From positions 62,001-126,000 of the forward strand of contig JADFMN010000001.1 of NCBI GenBank assembly GCA_022563855.1: a DNA stretch of 64,000 nt, written 5' to 3'. The translations under genes were made by a program, and so were the position numbers. The notes below the pieces were generated by a model. The model worked only from the letters and a program-made list of their open reading frames with translations, was not told the origin of the DNA and made no database searches. The stretch is from Armatimonadota bacterium (GTDB lineage Bacteria > Armatimonadota > Fimbriimonadia > Fimbriimonadales > Fimbriimonadaceae). How positions within the stretch are numbered: position 1 is the stretch's first letter; each line of letters opens with the position of its first letter. Positions 17,725-26,340 of the stretch are shown one piece after another.

Positions 17725-18753
17725 CTAGCCGAGCACTTTCGTCAGCGTTTCGCTGATCGCTTTCGCGGTGTAGTTCAGCAATCGCGTTCCGACCTCGTAG
17801 TTCATTCTCGTCGGCCCGATGAGCGCGATCGCTCCCGCTCGCTCCTCTTTCACGTAGAACGAATGGTGGAGAATCGAAAGCGTGTAGTGGGTCTCGCGCC
17901 TGTTCTCCTTGCCGATCGTGATCGTAGTCTTGCCTTTGCTGGTCGAGGAAAGCGCCTCGTACAACGCCGCCTCGTCCTGCATACTTTTCATCAGCAGTTC
18001 AAGTTGGGCGCGATCGCGCTGGAACTCTGGCTGGGCGAAGATGTACTCCTGCCCCTCCATGATGACCTTGCCACGCGTCAGGTCCTTCGCGACGGCGCGG
18101 ATCGTCGAAGCGGCCTTCGCCAGCAGATCGTTTGGCCGACCGAGGTCAGACGAGTCCCATCGAAAGCGCGTCAGCGAGCGCAGCGTCTCGCCGGTCACGG
18201 TCGAACCGAGGAACTGATTGGCGCGGCCGAGATCGTCGAGCGTCATGTCCTTGGGGCACTCGACGACGCGGTTCTCGACATGGCCGTTGCTCAGGGCCAG
18301 GACGAGCAGCGCGCTGCCGGGCCCGATCGATGTAACGACCGCAGCGCGCACTACCACCGATCCGTTGCGAACGGTCGTTGCGGCGCTGAGCAAGTGCGTC
18401 AATCTACTGAGCGCCCGCGTTGATTCGGACAGCAGTTCGCCAAGTGTCTCGTCGTCTTCCGTCGCACCGTCCACCTTTCGGCGCCTCTCGCGGTCGAGCG
18501 GAGCGACCTTCAGCAACCGATCCACAAAGTACCGGTAGCCCTGATCGCTGGGAATGCGGCCCGAACTCGTGTGCGGCTGAATGATATACCCGAGCTCTGC
18601 CATTTCAGCCAGCTCGTTGCGCACGGTGGCCGAACGAACGCCGAGTTCGTACTTCTTCGCGATCATCTCGCTAGCGACCGGCTCAGCGGATGACACGTAC
18701 TCGACGATCACCGCGCGCAGGATCTGCTCTTTTCTAGACGAAAGATCGCTCAT
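17725..18753 (-). CDS. hrcA: Heat-inducible transcription repressor HrcA
   Basis: HrcA binds CIRCE operators and represses chaperone genes. In the 342-residue product the N-terminal winged helix (KEQILRAVIVEYVSSAEPVASEMIAKKYELGVRSATVRNELAEMAELGYIIQPHTSSGRIPSDQGYRYFVDRLL) is followed by the regulatory HrcA domain, ending IALIGPTRMNYEVGTRLLNYTAKAISETL. The grpE-dnaK-dnaJ genes that commonly follow hrcA are absent; its neighbours are a LolA-like gene and the Pup-ligase family gene. No TTAGCACTC-N9-GAGTGCTAA element is visible upstream, so autoregulation through CIRCE is not evident. Confidence 0.96.
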   Translation of the reverse strand: MSDLSSRKEQILRAVIVEYVSSAEPVASEMIAKKYELGVRSATVRNELAEMAELGYIIQPHTSSGRIPSDQGYRYFVDRLLKVAPLDRERRRKVDGATEDDETLGELLSESTRALSRLTHLLSAATTVRNGSVVVRAAVVTSIGPGSALLVLALSNGHVENRVVECPKDMTLDDLGRANQFLGSTVTGETLRSLTRFRWDSSDLGRPNDLLAKAASTIRAVAKDLTRGKVIMEGQEYIFAQPEFQRDRAQLELLMKSMQDEAALYEALSSTSKGKTTITIGKENRRETHYTLSILHHSFYVKEERAGAIALIGPTRMNYEVGTRLLNYTAKAISETLTKVLG

Positions 18754-18812
18754 GCCAACTGCTCTATTCTACGGCCAAACGGCAGCGCGTGTCAGGTGGC
18801 GGCGCGACAACG

Positions 18813-18818
18813 TACAAT
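18813..18818 (+). promoter_or_regulatory. Candidate -10 box of the Pup-ligase family gene
   Basis: TACAAT ends eight bases before the ATG at 18827. If used, transcription would start at or next to the start codon, giving a leaderless or nearly leaderless mRNA. The region 17 bases upstream (TGTCAG) is a poor -35 match. Confidence 0.4.
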
Positions 18819-18826
18819 ATCAGGTA

Positions 18827-20281
18827 ATGGTGAACGCGCGCGGCGAGCGGATTTTCGGCGTCGAGACCGAGTTTGGTACCTTGGTCTCGGACAGCGCGGG
18901 ATTCCCCGACGCCGTAGTCGAACTCATCAAGGACCATATCTTCTACGAAGCGAGGCTCGGGGCGATCGATCTGCATTCGCGCGACGAGGTGTTCGAGCCA
19001 GCCGGGGCAGGGGGGTTTCTCATCAACGGCGGTCGGCTGTACGTCGATGCTGTAGGCTCGCATTTGGAGTACGCGACCGCTGAGTGTCGAGACCTCAAAA
19101 CCCTCATAGCCAACGACCGCGCGGGCCAGCGGCAGATACTTCGAGCCCTTCGAGAGCTAAAGCTGCAAGACGAGGTGAGCGTCTACAACAACTCGGTGGA
19201 CCACTTCGGCGGCCACACGTTCGGGTGCCACGAGAACTACCTCGTCGAGATGACGGAGGACTTCTTCACCGTCGACGCCCCGAAGCTGTACCCGTTCCTG
19301 GTGACACGGCAGATCTTTGCTGGCGTTGGCAGGGTCGGAGGACACGTTCTCATATCCGGCGGCGTACCGGATTACGACGAGGTGAATCGAAACCCGATCG
19401 ACTACATCTGGGTTTCGCAGGTGTACGACGTTTTGGAAGACGACTCGGTGCCGTTTCAGCTGAGTCAGCGGGCGGACCACATCTTGAAAACGGTCGCGTC
19501 CCGAGTGCGGTTCAATCGCGCGCTCATCAATCCGAAGTGGGAGCATTTCTACGCGCACGAGGGCGCGCACCGGCTGCACCTGCTGTTCGGCGAGTCCAAC
19601 CAGAACACTTACGCGTACGCTCTGAAAGTCGGCAGCACGTCGCTAGTGCTTGCTCTGGTCGAGGACGATCTTATTCCCGATCGCCTTCGCTGCGCCGAGC
19701 CGCTCATCGCGCTCCGAGTAGTTTCTAGGGACCAGTCGTTCTCCTGGCCGGTGAAGATGGAAGACGGTTCGGTCATCGGGGCCGTCGATGTGCAGCGCGA
19801 GTACTTGAAGCTCGCTCAGCGATACAAGGGCGGCAACGATGACATCGACTGGGTGTTGGCTGAGTGGGAGCTCGTCTTGGACGGGCTGGAGAAAGATCCT
19901 CTTGCCCTCGGTGATCGAATCGACTGGGTCGCAAAGCGCAAGATCGTAGAAATGTACAAGGAGGCAGAGGGGCTGGATTGGGACGCGCCTGCGCTGCACT
20001 CCTTTGACTTGGAGTATCACAACATTGATCCGGATAGATCGCTCTTCCACGGCTACGCAGCCAGCGAAGGAGTGCGCGACTTCGTCGACGAGATCGAAAT
20101 TCTGGACGCTATGACCGAGCCGCCTAGCAACACCCGCGCGAAGGGCCGTGCCGCGCTAGTGCGGGAAGTTCTGGAGCGATCTGGGCCTCGGTTCTACGCC
20201 TTCGACTGGAGCGGTGTGGCTCTAACGCGAACCGAGTACGTCGAGATGCCCGACCCGTTCGAGACTTATTCAGATGACTGA
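18827..20281 (+). CDS. Pup ligase / depupylase family protein (PafA/Dop-like)
   Basis: Members of this carboxylate-amine ligase-like family attach (PafA) or deamidate and remove (Dop) the ubiquitin-like protein Pup. Visible family blocks are IFGVETEFGTLV at the N-terminus, INGGRLYVDAVGSHLEYATAEC near residue 65-85, DRAGQR, NNSVDHFGGHTFGCHENYL, PFLVTRQIFAGVGRVGG, FQLSQRADHI, KVGSTSLVLALVEDD, and the C-terminal PPSNTRAKGRAALV. The usual I-I-N-T-R-D-E-P-H-A-D block reads INPKWEHFYAHEGAHRLH, and there is an insert (VPDYDEVNRNPIDYIW). Which of the two activities it has cannot be decided. No Pup-like small gene or proteasome gene is visible nearby. ATG 18827 has CAGGT just upstream; the frame is open further upstream but without family similarity. 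Confidence 0.85.
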   Translation: MVNARGERIFGVETEFGTLVSDSAGFPDAVVELIKDHIFYEARLGAIDLHSRDEVFEPAGAGGFLINGGRLYVDAVGSHLEYATAECRDLKTLIANDRAGQRQILRALRELKLQDEVSVYNNSVDHFGGHTFGCHENYLVEMTEDFFTVDAPKLYPFLVTRQIFAGVGRVGGHVLISGGVPDYDEVNRNPIDYIWVSQVYDVLEDDSVPFQLSQRADHILKTVASRVRFNRALINPKWEHFYAHEGAHRLHLLFGESNQNTYAYALKVGSTSLVLALVEDDLIPDRLRCAEPLIALRVVSRDQSFSWPVKMEDGSVIGAVDVQREYLKLAQRYKGGNDDIDWVLAEWELVLDGLEKDPLALGDRIDWVAKRKIVEMYKEAEGLDWDAPALHSFDLEYHNIDPDRSLFHGYAASEGVRDFVDEIEILDAMTEPPSNTRAKGRAALVREVLERSGPRFYAFDWSGVALTRTEYVEMPDPFETYSDD

Positions 20282-20982
20282 GTTCGAGAGGTCGAAAGGG
20301 AAAGGTCGAAGTCCGGCTCAAAATCGCTTATGGTCGTTGTAGCTCTCTTACTGTCGATATAGGTCCACTTCGATTCAAACTGTGACAAGTCTTCGCGATA
20401 GAACTTCAGGCTCGGATCGCTTAGCTTTGTCGTGTTCGACCAGTCCACAGTAATTGTGCAAATCCCGATTTTGCCTGCCCAAGTCGCCCCTGTGCGCAAA
20501 ACGTATTCGTCAGAGTTCCCATCCCAGACAGCCCCATGTGCGGTCACATAGTCGACGAGGACGAATCGTCGCTGACCGGCCTTAAAATGAACTTCCTTCG
20601 TATAGGCGTATGAGCTGATGTAGCCTTCTGGAGCCCACTCCGCAACAGACTTGTTGAACGGTGGAATAGCAACTCTTGTCGTTGCAACAGCTTCGCCATC
20701 GACCTTGCTGGCAAACCGCTTAACTATCGGTTCGCTATAAGCGACTGTTTCGAAGGGGAACGCCATCGTCACCGTCGTCTCTGGCCCGTCGTTGCGGAAG
20801 GAGAACCACACCCGAACGTGGATCTTATCGTCGTAGATCGTGATGTTGATGTCTTCGCCGAGCATCCGGATCGTCTTGTGTGGCACGAATGCGCCCGCGC
20901 CGCCGAACGACACCCAGTTCGCGTCGTTCACCGGGGTACCCAGTGCGACAGCGGACGTTACCAACACAAGTCCCCACACCAT
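20266..20982 (-). CDS. Secreted DUF4424-like protein
   Basis: A short signal peptide (VWGLVLVTSAVALG) precedes GGAGAFVPHKTIRMLGEDINITIYDDKIHVRVWFSFRNDGPETTVTMAFPFE, which matches the DUF4424 pattern (GG-x, I-x-M-x-x-E-x-I, F-x-F-x-N, x-F-P). The second half carries YVTAHGAVWDGNSDEYVLRTGATWAGKIGICTITVDW. The 3' end overlaps the convergent Pup-ligase family gene by 16 bases. Function of the family is unknown; export to the cell envelope is inferred. Confidence 0.6.
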   Translation of the reverse strand: MVWGLVLVTSAVALGTPVNDANWVSFGGAGAFVPHKTIRMLGEDINITIYDDKIHVRVWFSFRNDGPETTVTMAFPFETVAYSEPIVKRFASKVDGEAVATTRVAIPPFNKSVAEWAPEGYISSYAYTKEVHFKAGQRRFVLVDYVTAHGAVWDGNSDEYVLRTGATWAGKIGICTITVDWSNTTKLSDPSLKFYREDLSQFESKWTYIDSKRATTTISDFEPDFDLSLSTSRTQSSE

Positions 20983-21108
20983 CACAGGAGAGACGAATCG
21001 CGAGATGCAAGAGTTACCAAACTCTCGTCGTTCACGTCAATCTCACGTACACGCACGGAGTGTCGTCCTCCATTTGCTGGCGGCGGGTCGTGGCGGATTC
21101 GGGGGCCA

Positions 21109-21135
21109 TATAGGTCATATACGACGTATATGTCG
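21109..21135. repeat. Three 9-bp repeats TATAnGWCn next to the ispH stop
   Basis: TATAGGTCA, TATACGACG and TATATGTCG follow one another without spacers and all fit TATAnGWCn, the same consensus as the 6366-6401 run. They include the inverted repeat CATATAC-GAC-GTATATG and lie 12 bases beyond the ispH stop. Confidence 0.7.
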
Positions 21136-21147
21136 AATAAAACCTCT

Positions 21148-22095
21148 TCAAGCCTTCGCCATCGCGAGCTGGATCAGGTCGCGCGGGGGCTTGAACTCGA
21201 CGTTCTCCTCGGTCGTCGTCAGCACTTCGGTCGTCGCCTCGGGAGACAGAGAGAGCAAGTGGCCTACGATGTCCTCGACGAGGCTCTCCGGCGTCGAGGC
21301 GCCGCTGGTCACTCCGACGCAGTTAGCTCCTTCGAACCACGACGCTGAAACGTCCGACGGCTCCATGATCAAATACGCGCGCGCGCCGTGCGCCTCGGCG
21401 ACTTCGCGCAGACGGTTGGAATTAGAAGACGTCGTCGAACCGACGACCAGCACCACGTCGCACCCCGCCGCCAACTGCTTCACCGCCGACTGTCTGTTCG
21501 TGGTCGCGAAGCAGATGTCTTCCTTCTTCGGCATCTCCATGTAAGGGAACCGCTCGCGCAGGGCTGCGACCGTCGCCTGCACCTCGTCGACGCTCAGCGT
21601 TGTTTGCGTCACAACCGCGAGCTTGTCGTGTGGCGGAAGCTCCAGAGCTGCGACGTCCTCAGGCGTCTCGACGAGCAACATGCTCTCAGGCGCTTGGCCC
21701 ATCGTGCCCTCCGCTTCGACGTGCCCCTCGTGGCCGATGTAGACCATGAAGTACCCCTTTGCCGCGTACCGCTTCGCCTCGTTGTGGACCTTGGTCACCA
21801 GCGGGCAGGTCGCGTCGATGATCGTCAGGTTCCTCCGCGCAGAGAGGCGCCGGACAGCCGGCGACACTCCGTGCGCGGAGAATACGACCACCGATCCGGG
21901 GGGGATGTCGTTGACGTCCTCGACGAAGATCACGCCGCGCGACTCGAAGCTCTTCACGACAAACTCGTTGTGCACTATCGCGTGCCTGACGTACAAGGGC
22001 GAGCCGTGGATCTTCAGAGCGAGGTCCACGACTTCGATCGCGTAGGCGACCCCAGCGCAAAAACCACGGGGCGCTGCGAGAACGATCTTCTCCAT
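21148..22095 (-). CDS. ispH: 4-hydroxy-3-methylbut-2-enyl diphosphate reductase
   Basis: IspH is the last enzyme of the non-mevalonate isoprenoid pathway and makes IPP and DMAPP with a [4Fe-4S] cluster. The start at 22095 yields MEKIVLAAPRGFCAGV, the family N-terminus; an upstream in-frame start at 22146 is unlikely. The three cluster cysteines are visible as Cys13 (GFCAG), Cys97 (DATCPL) and Cys195 (ICFATTNRQ), with AHGVSP and GVTSGASTPE also conserved. The 315-residue length is normal. It is divergent from the GH95 gene with only 41 bases between starts, so both promoters must overlap there. Confidence 0.97.
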   Translation of the reverse strand: MEKIVLAAPRGFCAGVAYAIEVVDLALKIHGSPLYVRHAIVHNEFVVKSFESRGVIFVEDVNDIPPGSVVVFSAHGVSPAVRRLSARRNLTIIDATCPLVTKVHNEAKRYAAKGYFMVYIGHEGHVEAEGTMGQAPESMLLVETPEDVAALELPPHDKLAVVTQTTLSVDEVQATVAALRERFPYMEMPKKEDICFATTNRQSAVKQLAAGCDVVLVVGSTTSSNSNRLREVAEAHGARAYLIMEPSDVSASWFEGANCVGVTSGASTPESLVEDIVGHLLSLSPEATTEVLTTTEENVEFKPPRDLIQLAMAKA

Positions 22096-22136
22096 GCTCT
22101 TCTCATAATACGCCCCGTTGGCGCAGAATAGAGGGC

Positions 22137-24392
22137 ATGTTGGCAACGCTGGCGCTGTTCGCAGCCCTACAGCAGGACGGCACTAGGTTGGAACTCTGGT
22201 ACACAAAGCCTGCTGAGGCCTGGACGGAGGCTCTGCCGATCGGCGGCGGGCGCATCGGCGCGATGGTGTTCGGCGGGATCGAGGAGGAGCGGATCCAGTT
22301 CAACGAGGACACCCTCTGGTCTGGGCAGCCGCACAGCTATGCGCGAGAAGGAGCGGTCGAGCACTTGGCAGAGATCCGCAGGCTGCTCTGGGAAGGAAAG
22401 CAGCAGGAGGCTGACGAACTAGCCATGCGCGAGTTCATGAGCGATCCGATACGGCAGAAGGCGTATCAGAACTTCGGCGATCTCCGCATCAGTTTCCTGA
22501 ATCACGCCGGGGCAACCGATTACGTTCGCAAGCTCGACCTTGACTCGGCACTTGCGACCGTCGAATACACGATTGACGGGGACAGGTTTAGCCGCGAAGC
22601 GTTCGCCAGCTATCGCGACGGCGTGATCGTCTACCGTCTAGAAGCGCACGGCGAAAAGCGTCTCAATTTCAGCGCGTGGCTCGTCGATGCTCATGAGGGA
22701 GAGAAGTCGATCAACAGCAAGAACGAGTTTATCGTGAAAGGCCGGGTCGAAGAAGGCGGCGTCCGATACGAGGCTCGCATGTCGGTTACGATTGAAGAGG
22801 GAACGATCTCGTCGAACGGCCTGACGATCACTGTTGAAGGCGCAAAGTCTGCGACTGTCCTGCTGGCACCGGCGACCAGCTTCGTGTCTCCTTGGAGCGT
22901 GAACGGCGATCCGAACACCCGCGCGATGGGTGCGCTCGTCCGAGCCCGCAGACGTGGATGGGAAGATCTGCGAAAACGGCACATCGAGGATCACCAGGGC
23001 CTGTTCCGAAGGATGTCTCTCGATCTCGGTCATATACCAGAGGCAGAGCGGCTTCCGACCGACGAGCGGCTCGTTCGCTTTGCCGAGGGCAAGCCCGACC
23101 CGGGCCTAGCGGTGTTGCTCGCGCAGTACGGCCGGTATCTCATGATCGCATCGAGCAGACCTGGGACGCAGCCTGCGAACCTCCAAGGAATCTGGAACGA
23201 CTCGAACCGACCGCCGTGGGAGTCGAAGTACACGGTCAACATCAACACGGAGATGAACTACTGGGCGGTCGAGCGCGCGAACCTCAGCGAGTGCCACGAT
23301 GCGCTGTTTGACGCATTGGAAGAGGTCGCCAGGAGCGGTGCGGAGGTAGCAAGGGAGCACTACGGAGCGCGAGGCTGGGTGCTGCACCACAACTTCGACA
23401 TATGGCGCGGAGCTGCGCCGATCAACGCCGCGAACCACGGCATCTGGCAGACCGGCGGCGCGTGGCTCAGCCAGCACTTCTGGTGGCGGTGGCTGTACAG
23501 CCAGGACAGGACGTTCCTGAAGGAGCGCGCATATCCGATCATGAAGGGCGCGAGCCTGTTCTTCCTCGATGCGCTGACCGAGCATCCGGTAACGGGAGAG
23601 CTGGTCTCTGGCCCGTCGAACTCGCCTGAGATCGGAGGGCTCGTGATGGGACCGACGATGGACCATAACATCATCCGCCACCTGCTCAGATCGACTGCCG
23701 ACGCGGCATCAGAACTCGGGATTGATGAGGATTTACAAGAAGAGTTGCGCACCACCGCCGACCGCATTGCGAAGAACAAAATCGGACAGTACGGACAGCT
23801 ACAGGAGTGGCTCGAAGACAAGGACGACCCGAACAACAAGCACCGGCACGTCTCGCACCTCTGGGGGCTGCACCCCGGCGAAGAGATCACCGTGACGAAG
23901 ACACCGGAGCTGTTCAAAGCTGCGCAGAAGTCGCTCGAAATGCGCGGCGACGGAGGCACCGGATGGTCGATGGGCTGGAAGATCAACTTCTGGGCGCGCT
24001 TGCGCGACGGCGACCACGCGCACCTGATGTTGCGAAACCAGCTGAAACCCGTGGGAGGCGGAGGAGGCGGGACTTATCCGAATATGTTCGACGCGCACCC
24101 GCCGTTCCAGATCGACGGTAACTTCGGCGCTCTCTCCGGCATCCTAGAGATGATCATCCAGGACCACGACGGAGCGATCGAGATTCTACCGGCTCTACCG
24201 AGGGCGTGGCCGAGCGGGTCTTTGAAGGGCGTCAGAGCTAGGGGTGCAGTGGAACTGGACATTTCGTGGAAGGATGGCGAAATGACGGAAGTAGTGGTGC
24301 GCGGCGAGCCAGACACGACGGTCACAATTCGCTACCGAGGAAACGACCAGGAAGTTACAGTCGGGCCGGGGGGTACGTCTGTTTCATGGTAG
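22137..24392 (+). CDS. Glycoside hydrolase family 95 (alpha-L-fucosidase-like)
   Basis: GH95 enzymes cleave alpha-linked L-fucose (or L-galactose) by inversion. The 751-residue product begins with a very short hydrophobic stretch (LATLALFAALQQ) that could be a minimal signal. Family blocks: EALPIGGGRIGAMVFGGIEEERIQFNEDTLWSG at the N-terminus, GTQPANLQGIWND, YTVNINTEMNYW (the Asn-x-Asn pair of the catalytic system), VLHHNFDIWRGAAP, SGPSNSPE (candidate acid Glu), HLWGLHPGEEI, and IDGNFGALSGILEM. With the fucose isomerase at 49.4 kb it suggests fucose release and catabolism. The downstream 163 bases before convergent folB hold no clear gene. Confidence 0.93.
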   Translation: MLATLALFAALQQDGTRLELWYTKPAEAWTEALPIGGGRIGAMVFGGIEEERIQFNEDTLWSGQPHSYAREGAVEHLAEIRRLLWEGKQQEADELAMREFMSDPIRQKAYQNFGDLRISFLNHAGATDYVRKLDLDSALATVEYTIDGDRFSREAFASYRDGVIVYRLEAHGEKRLNFSAWLVDAHEGEKSINSKNEFIVKGRVEEGGVRYEARMSVTIEEGTISSNGLTITVEGAKSATVLLAPATSFVSPWSVNGDPNTRAMGALVRARRRGWEDLRKRHIEDHQGLFRRMSLDLGHIPEAERLPTDERLVRFAEGKPDPGLAVLLAQYGRYLMIASSRPGTQPANLQGIWNDSNRPPWESKYTVNINTEMNYWAVERANLSECHDALFDALEEVARSGAEVAREHYGARGWVLHHNFDIWRGAAPINAANHGIWQTGGAWLSQHFWWRWLYSQDRTFLKERAYPIMKGASLFFLDALTEHPVTGELVSGPSNSPEIGGLVMGPTMDHNIIRHLLRSTADAASELGIDEDLQEELRTTADRIAKNKIGQYGQLQEWLEDKDDPNNKHRHVSHLWGLHPGEEITVTKTPELFKAAQKSLEMRGDGGTGWSMGWKINFWARLRDGDHAHLMLRNQLKPVGGGGGGTYPNMFDAHPPFQIDGNFGALSGILEMIIQDHDGAIEILPALPRAWPSGSLKGVRARGAVELDISWKDGEMTEVVVRGEPDTTVTIRYRGNDQEVTVGPGGTSVSW

Positions 24393-24555
24393 GTCGCACT
24401 CATACCTGCGTGTACCCGGTTCTTGCGTGGTTTAGGTGCTGTTGGGCATCAACGACCTGTGCTGTAACCGCGCCGTTCAAGCCGCCATCACTGTCGAACT
24501 GATCCTAAATATCATGAGGAGGCCGTGGGGAAGAAAGAGCACGATACCGTTGAGT

Positions 24556-24918
24556 TTATCGGGGCCTGGTCATCTTTAGACGCACCCCGAGAGAGCCCAC
24601 CGTGAAAGGCACCGGCGGGTCGAGCTTGTCGATCTGGACCTCAAGAGAGAGCAGGGAAGGGAACCGCTGAAAGGCTTCGTCGCAGACCGCTCTTGCCAGC
24701 CTCTCCAGCGTTCTATAGCTGCCTGAATCGCTGACTTCGACGATCAGGGAGGCCAGCTCGCCGTAGTCGACCGTATCGCCGACATCGTCGGTCTCGTCCG
24801 CAGAGCCGTCGACCTCGGCACAGACGTCGATCTTGAGCCTACAGCCATGAGCGCGTTCGTCTTGGGTCACCCCGTGGTGGCCTGTGATCTCCAGCCCGCT
24901 GACGAGAACCTCGTACAC
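24556..24918 (-). CDS. folB: Dihydroneopterin aldolase
   Basis: FolB converts 7,8-dihydroneopterin to 6-hydroxymethyl-dihydropterin and glycolaldehyde in folate synthesis. The 120-residue length is typical. YEVLVSGLEITGHHGVTQDERAHG gives the conserved GLE-x-x-x-x-H-G-V block with the substrate-binding glutamate, then DDVGDTVDYGELASLI, and YRTLERLARAVCDEAF with LSLEVQIDKLDPP near the end. The pabB-pabC fusion at the right edge serves the same pathway. It is divergent from nusA. Confidence 0.93.
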   Translation of the reverse strand: MYEVLVSGLEITGHHGVTQDERAHGCRLKIDVCAEVDGSADETDDVGDTVDYGELASLIVEVSDSGSYRTLERLARAVCDEAFQRFPSLLSLEVQIDKLDPPVPFTVGSLGVRLKMTRPR

Positions 24919-24966
24919 GGGCAGATTTTGACACGTCCATATACCTTCAGCGGTCCGACTCTGTGC

Positions 24967-25029
24967 TATAATGCAAGTACAAATAGCTGGCGGAACTTTT
25001 GCGAGGGCGCCTACAGGGCGGCCTTTTTT
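24967..25029 (+). promoter_or_regulatory. nusA promoter -10 box and leader attenuator-like hairpin
   Basis: TATAAT at 24967-24972 is a consensus -10 box; the -35 region is weak. Within the resulting leader, 25004-25024 can form an 8-bp stem (AGGGCGCC with GGCGGCCT, one G-G mismatch, loop TACAG) followed immediately by six Ts at 25024-25029, the form of an intrinsic terminator. The nusA ATG follows 24 bases later. This suggests premature termination controlling nusA-infB, possibly by NusA itself (inference). Confidence 0.65.
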
Positions 25030-25052
25030 ATTGGTTCCGTGGGCGGGTGAAC

Positions 25053-26252
25053 ATGGACATCCTGCAGCACTTGAAACAGGTATCTACCGAGAGAGGTATT
25101 CCTTTGGAGGAGTTGGGCTACGAGCTTGAGCTTGCGTTGGCTGTTGCTTACAAGAAGTTCAAAGGCACGGCTGGCGAAGTGACCGTCCGGCTGGACTCCT
25201 CCGTCAAGAGCGGCGCAGTGATCGATAAGGAGATCGTCGGCGAAGTCCTAGAGCCGGCAACGCAGATCAGTCTGGACGTCGCGATGAAACGAGGCGAGGA
25301 CGTTCAGATCGGTGATTTTCTTGCTGTCGAAATCGACCCGAACACGTTTGGTCGCATCGCCGCGCAGACGTTCAAGCAGGTCCTTGCGCAGAAGCTTCGT
25401 GAGGTAGAGCTGCGGCAAATTCACGATCAGTTCAGTGAGAGGGTCGGTGAAATCGTTAGCGGAATCATCAGCAGGCACGAGGAGTCGAGCATTTTGGTCC
25501 AGGTAGATCGGCACGAGGTGCGGCTGCCTCGGCGCGAGCAGGTCGGTACGGACGACTACCGCCAGCAGGTGCGACTGTGCGTTTACGTCTTGAAAATCGA
25601 AGAGACCAACAGAGGTTTTGAAGTAATCGTCAGTCGTAGCCATCCGAATCTATTGCGCAAACTGCTCGAGCGCGAGGTTCCGGAGATCGCGGATGGCATC
25701 GTCGAGATCAAGGCCATTGCGCGTGAGCCGGGCATGCGGTGCAAGGTAGCCGTCATCAGTCACGATGAGCGGATCGACGCCGTCGGGTCGTGCGTAGGCC
25801 CGCGCGGATCTCGAATCCAAGTGATCATGGATGAGCTACGGCCGGAGAAGATCGATGTCGTTCCCTGGAGCGATGACTCGAGAACGTTCATTACCAGCGC
25901 GCTCAGCCCGGCCAAGGTCAATCTTCTGGTGTTGAACGAGGAAGAGCGCAGTGCGTACGCAGTCGTGCCGGACAACCAGCTGTCGCTGGCCATCGGGCGA
26001 GGCGGGCAGAACGTCCGGCTGGCAGCGCGCATGACGGACTGGAAAATCGACATTCGCAGCGAGGAGCAGGCGTCCGCCGAGGGCGGTCCGCCAAAGCCGA
26101 CCCCGGCCAAGGCCGTCGCTGACGTTCAGCCGCCAAAGCCAGATGCTGAAGACGTTCCGAAGGAGGATGGCGCAACAGAAGTTGCCGCTACTGAGGACTT
26201 GTCTCAGGCTGACAAGCCGGAACCGGAACAGGAGGCGACGACCGCCGAGTGA
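25053..26252 (+). CDS. nusA: Transcription termination/antitermination factor NusA
   Basis: NusA binds RNA polymerase and nascent RNA and modulates pausing, termination and antitermination. ATG at 25053 with GGGTGA seven bases upstream is the best start; an earlier in-frame ATG would translate the leader hairpin. Domains in order: N-terminal polymerase-binding (about 1-125), S1 (about 130-200, GEIVSGIISRHEESSILVQVDRHEVRLPRREQV), and two KH domains (REPGMRCKVAVISHDERIDAVGSCVGPRGSRIQVIMDEL and NQLSLAIGRGGQNVRLAARMTDWKIDI). A Pro/Ala/Glu-rich tail of about 50 residues ends the protein. rimP is not upstream and ylxR is not between nusA and infB, unlike the usual operon. Confidence 0.96.
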   Translation: MDILQHLKQVSTERGIPLEELGYELELALAVAYKKFKGTAGEVTVRLDSSVKSGAVIDKEIVGEVLEPATQISLDVAMKRGEDVQIGDFLAVEIDPNTFGRIAAQTFKQVLAQKLREVELRQIHDQFSERVGEIVSGIISRHEESSILVQVDRHEVRLPRREQVGTDDYRQQVRLCVYVLKIEETNRGFEVIVSRSHPNLLRKLLEREVPEIADGIVEIKAIAREPGMRCKVAVISHDERIDAVGSCVGPRGSRIQVIMDELRPEKIDVVPWSDDSRTFITSALSPAKVNLLVLNEEERSAYAVVPDNQLSLAIGRGGQNVRLAARMTDWKIDIRSEEQASAEGGPPKPTPAKAVADVQPPKPDAEDVPKEDGATEVAATEDLSQADKPEPEQEATTAE

Positions 26253-26340
26253 TTGCCGTAGCCCATGAAAGCTGTGGCGCGATCGGCAGGCTCCTTGGCG
26301 CGGCGAGGTCTGGCCGGATCGCAATGCGGAGGTTGAACTG

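Noticed and set aside
18581-18826. Upstream extension of the Pup-ligase family gene over hrcA
   Set aside because: The 82 extra residues lie antisense to hrcA and have no similarity to PafA/Dop; the family starts at IFGVETEFG just after 18827.
24510-24585. Two tiny frames after a strong GAGGAGG (ATG at 24512 or GTG at 24526)
   Set aside because: Peptides of 21 and 26 residues overlap folB antisense and have no recognisable content; a chance ribosome-binding-like sequence is more likely.
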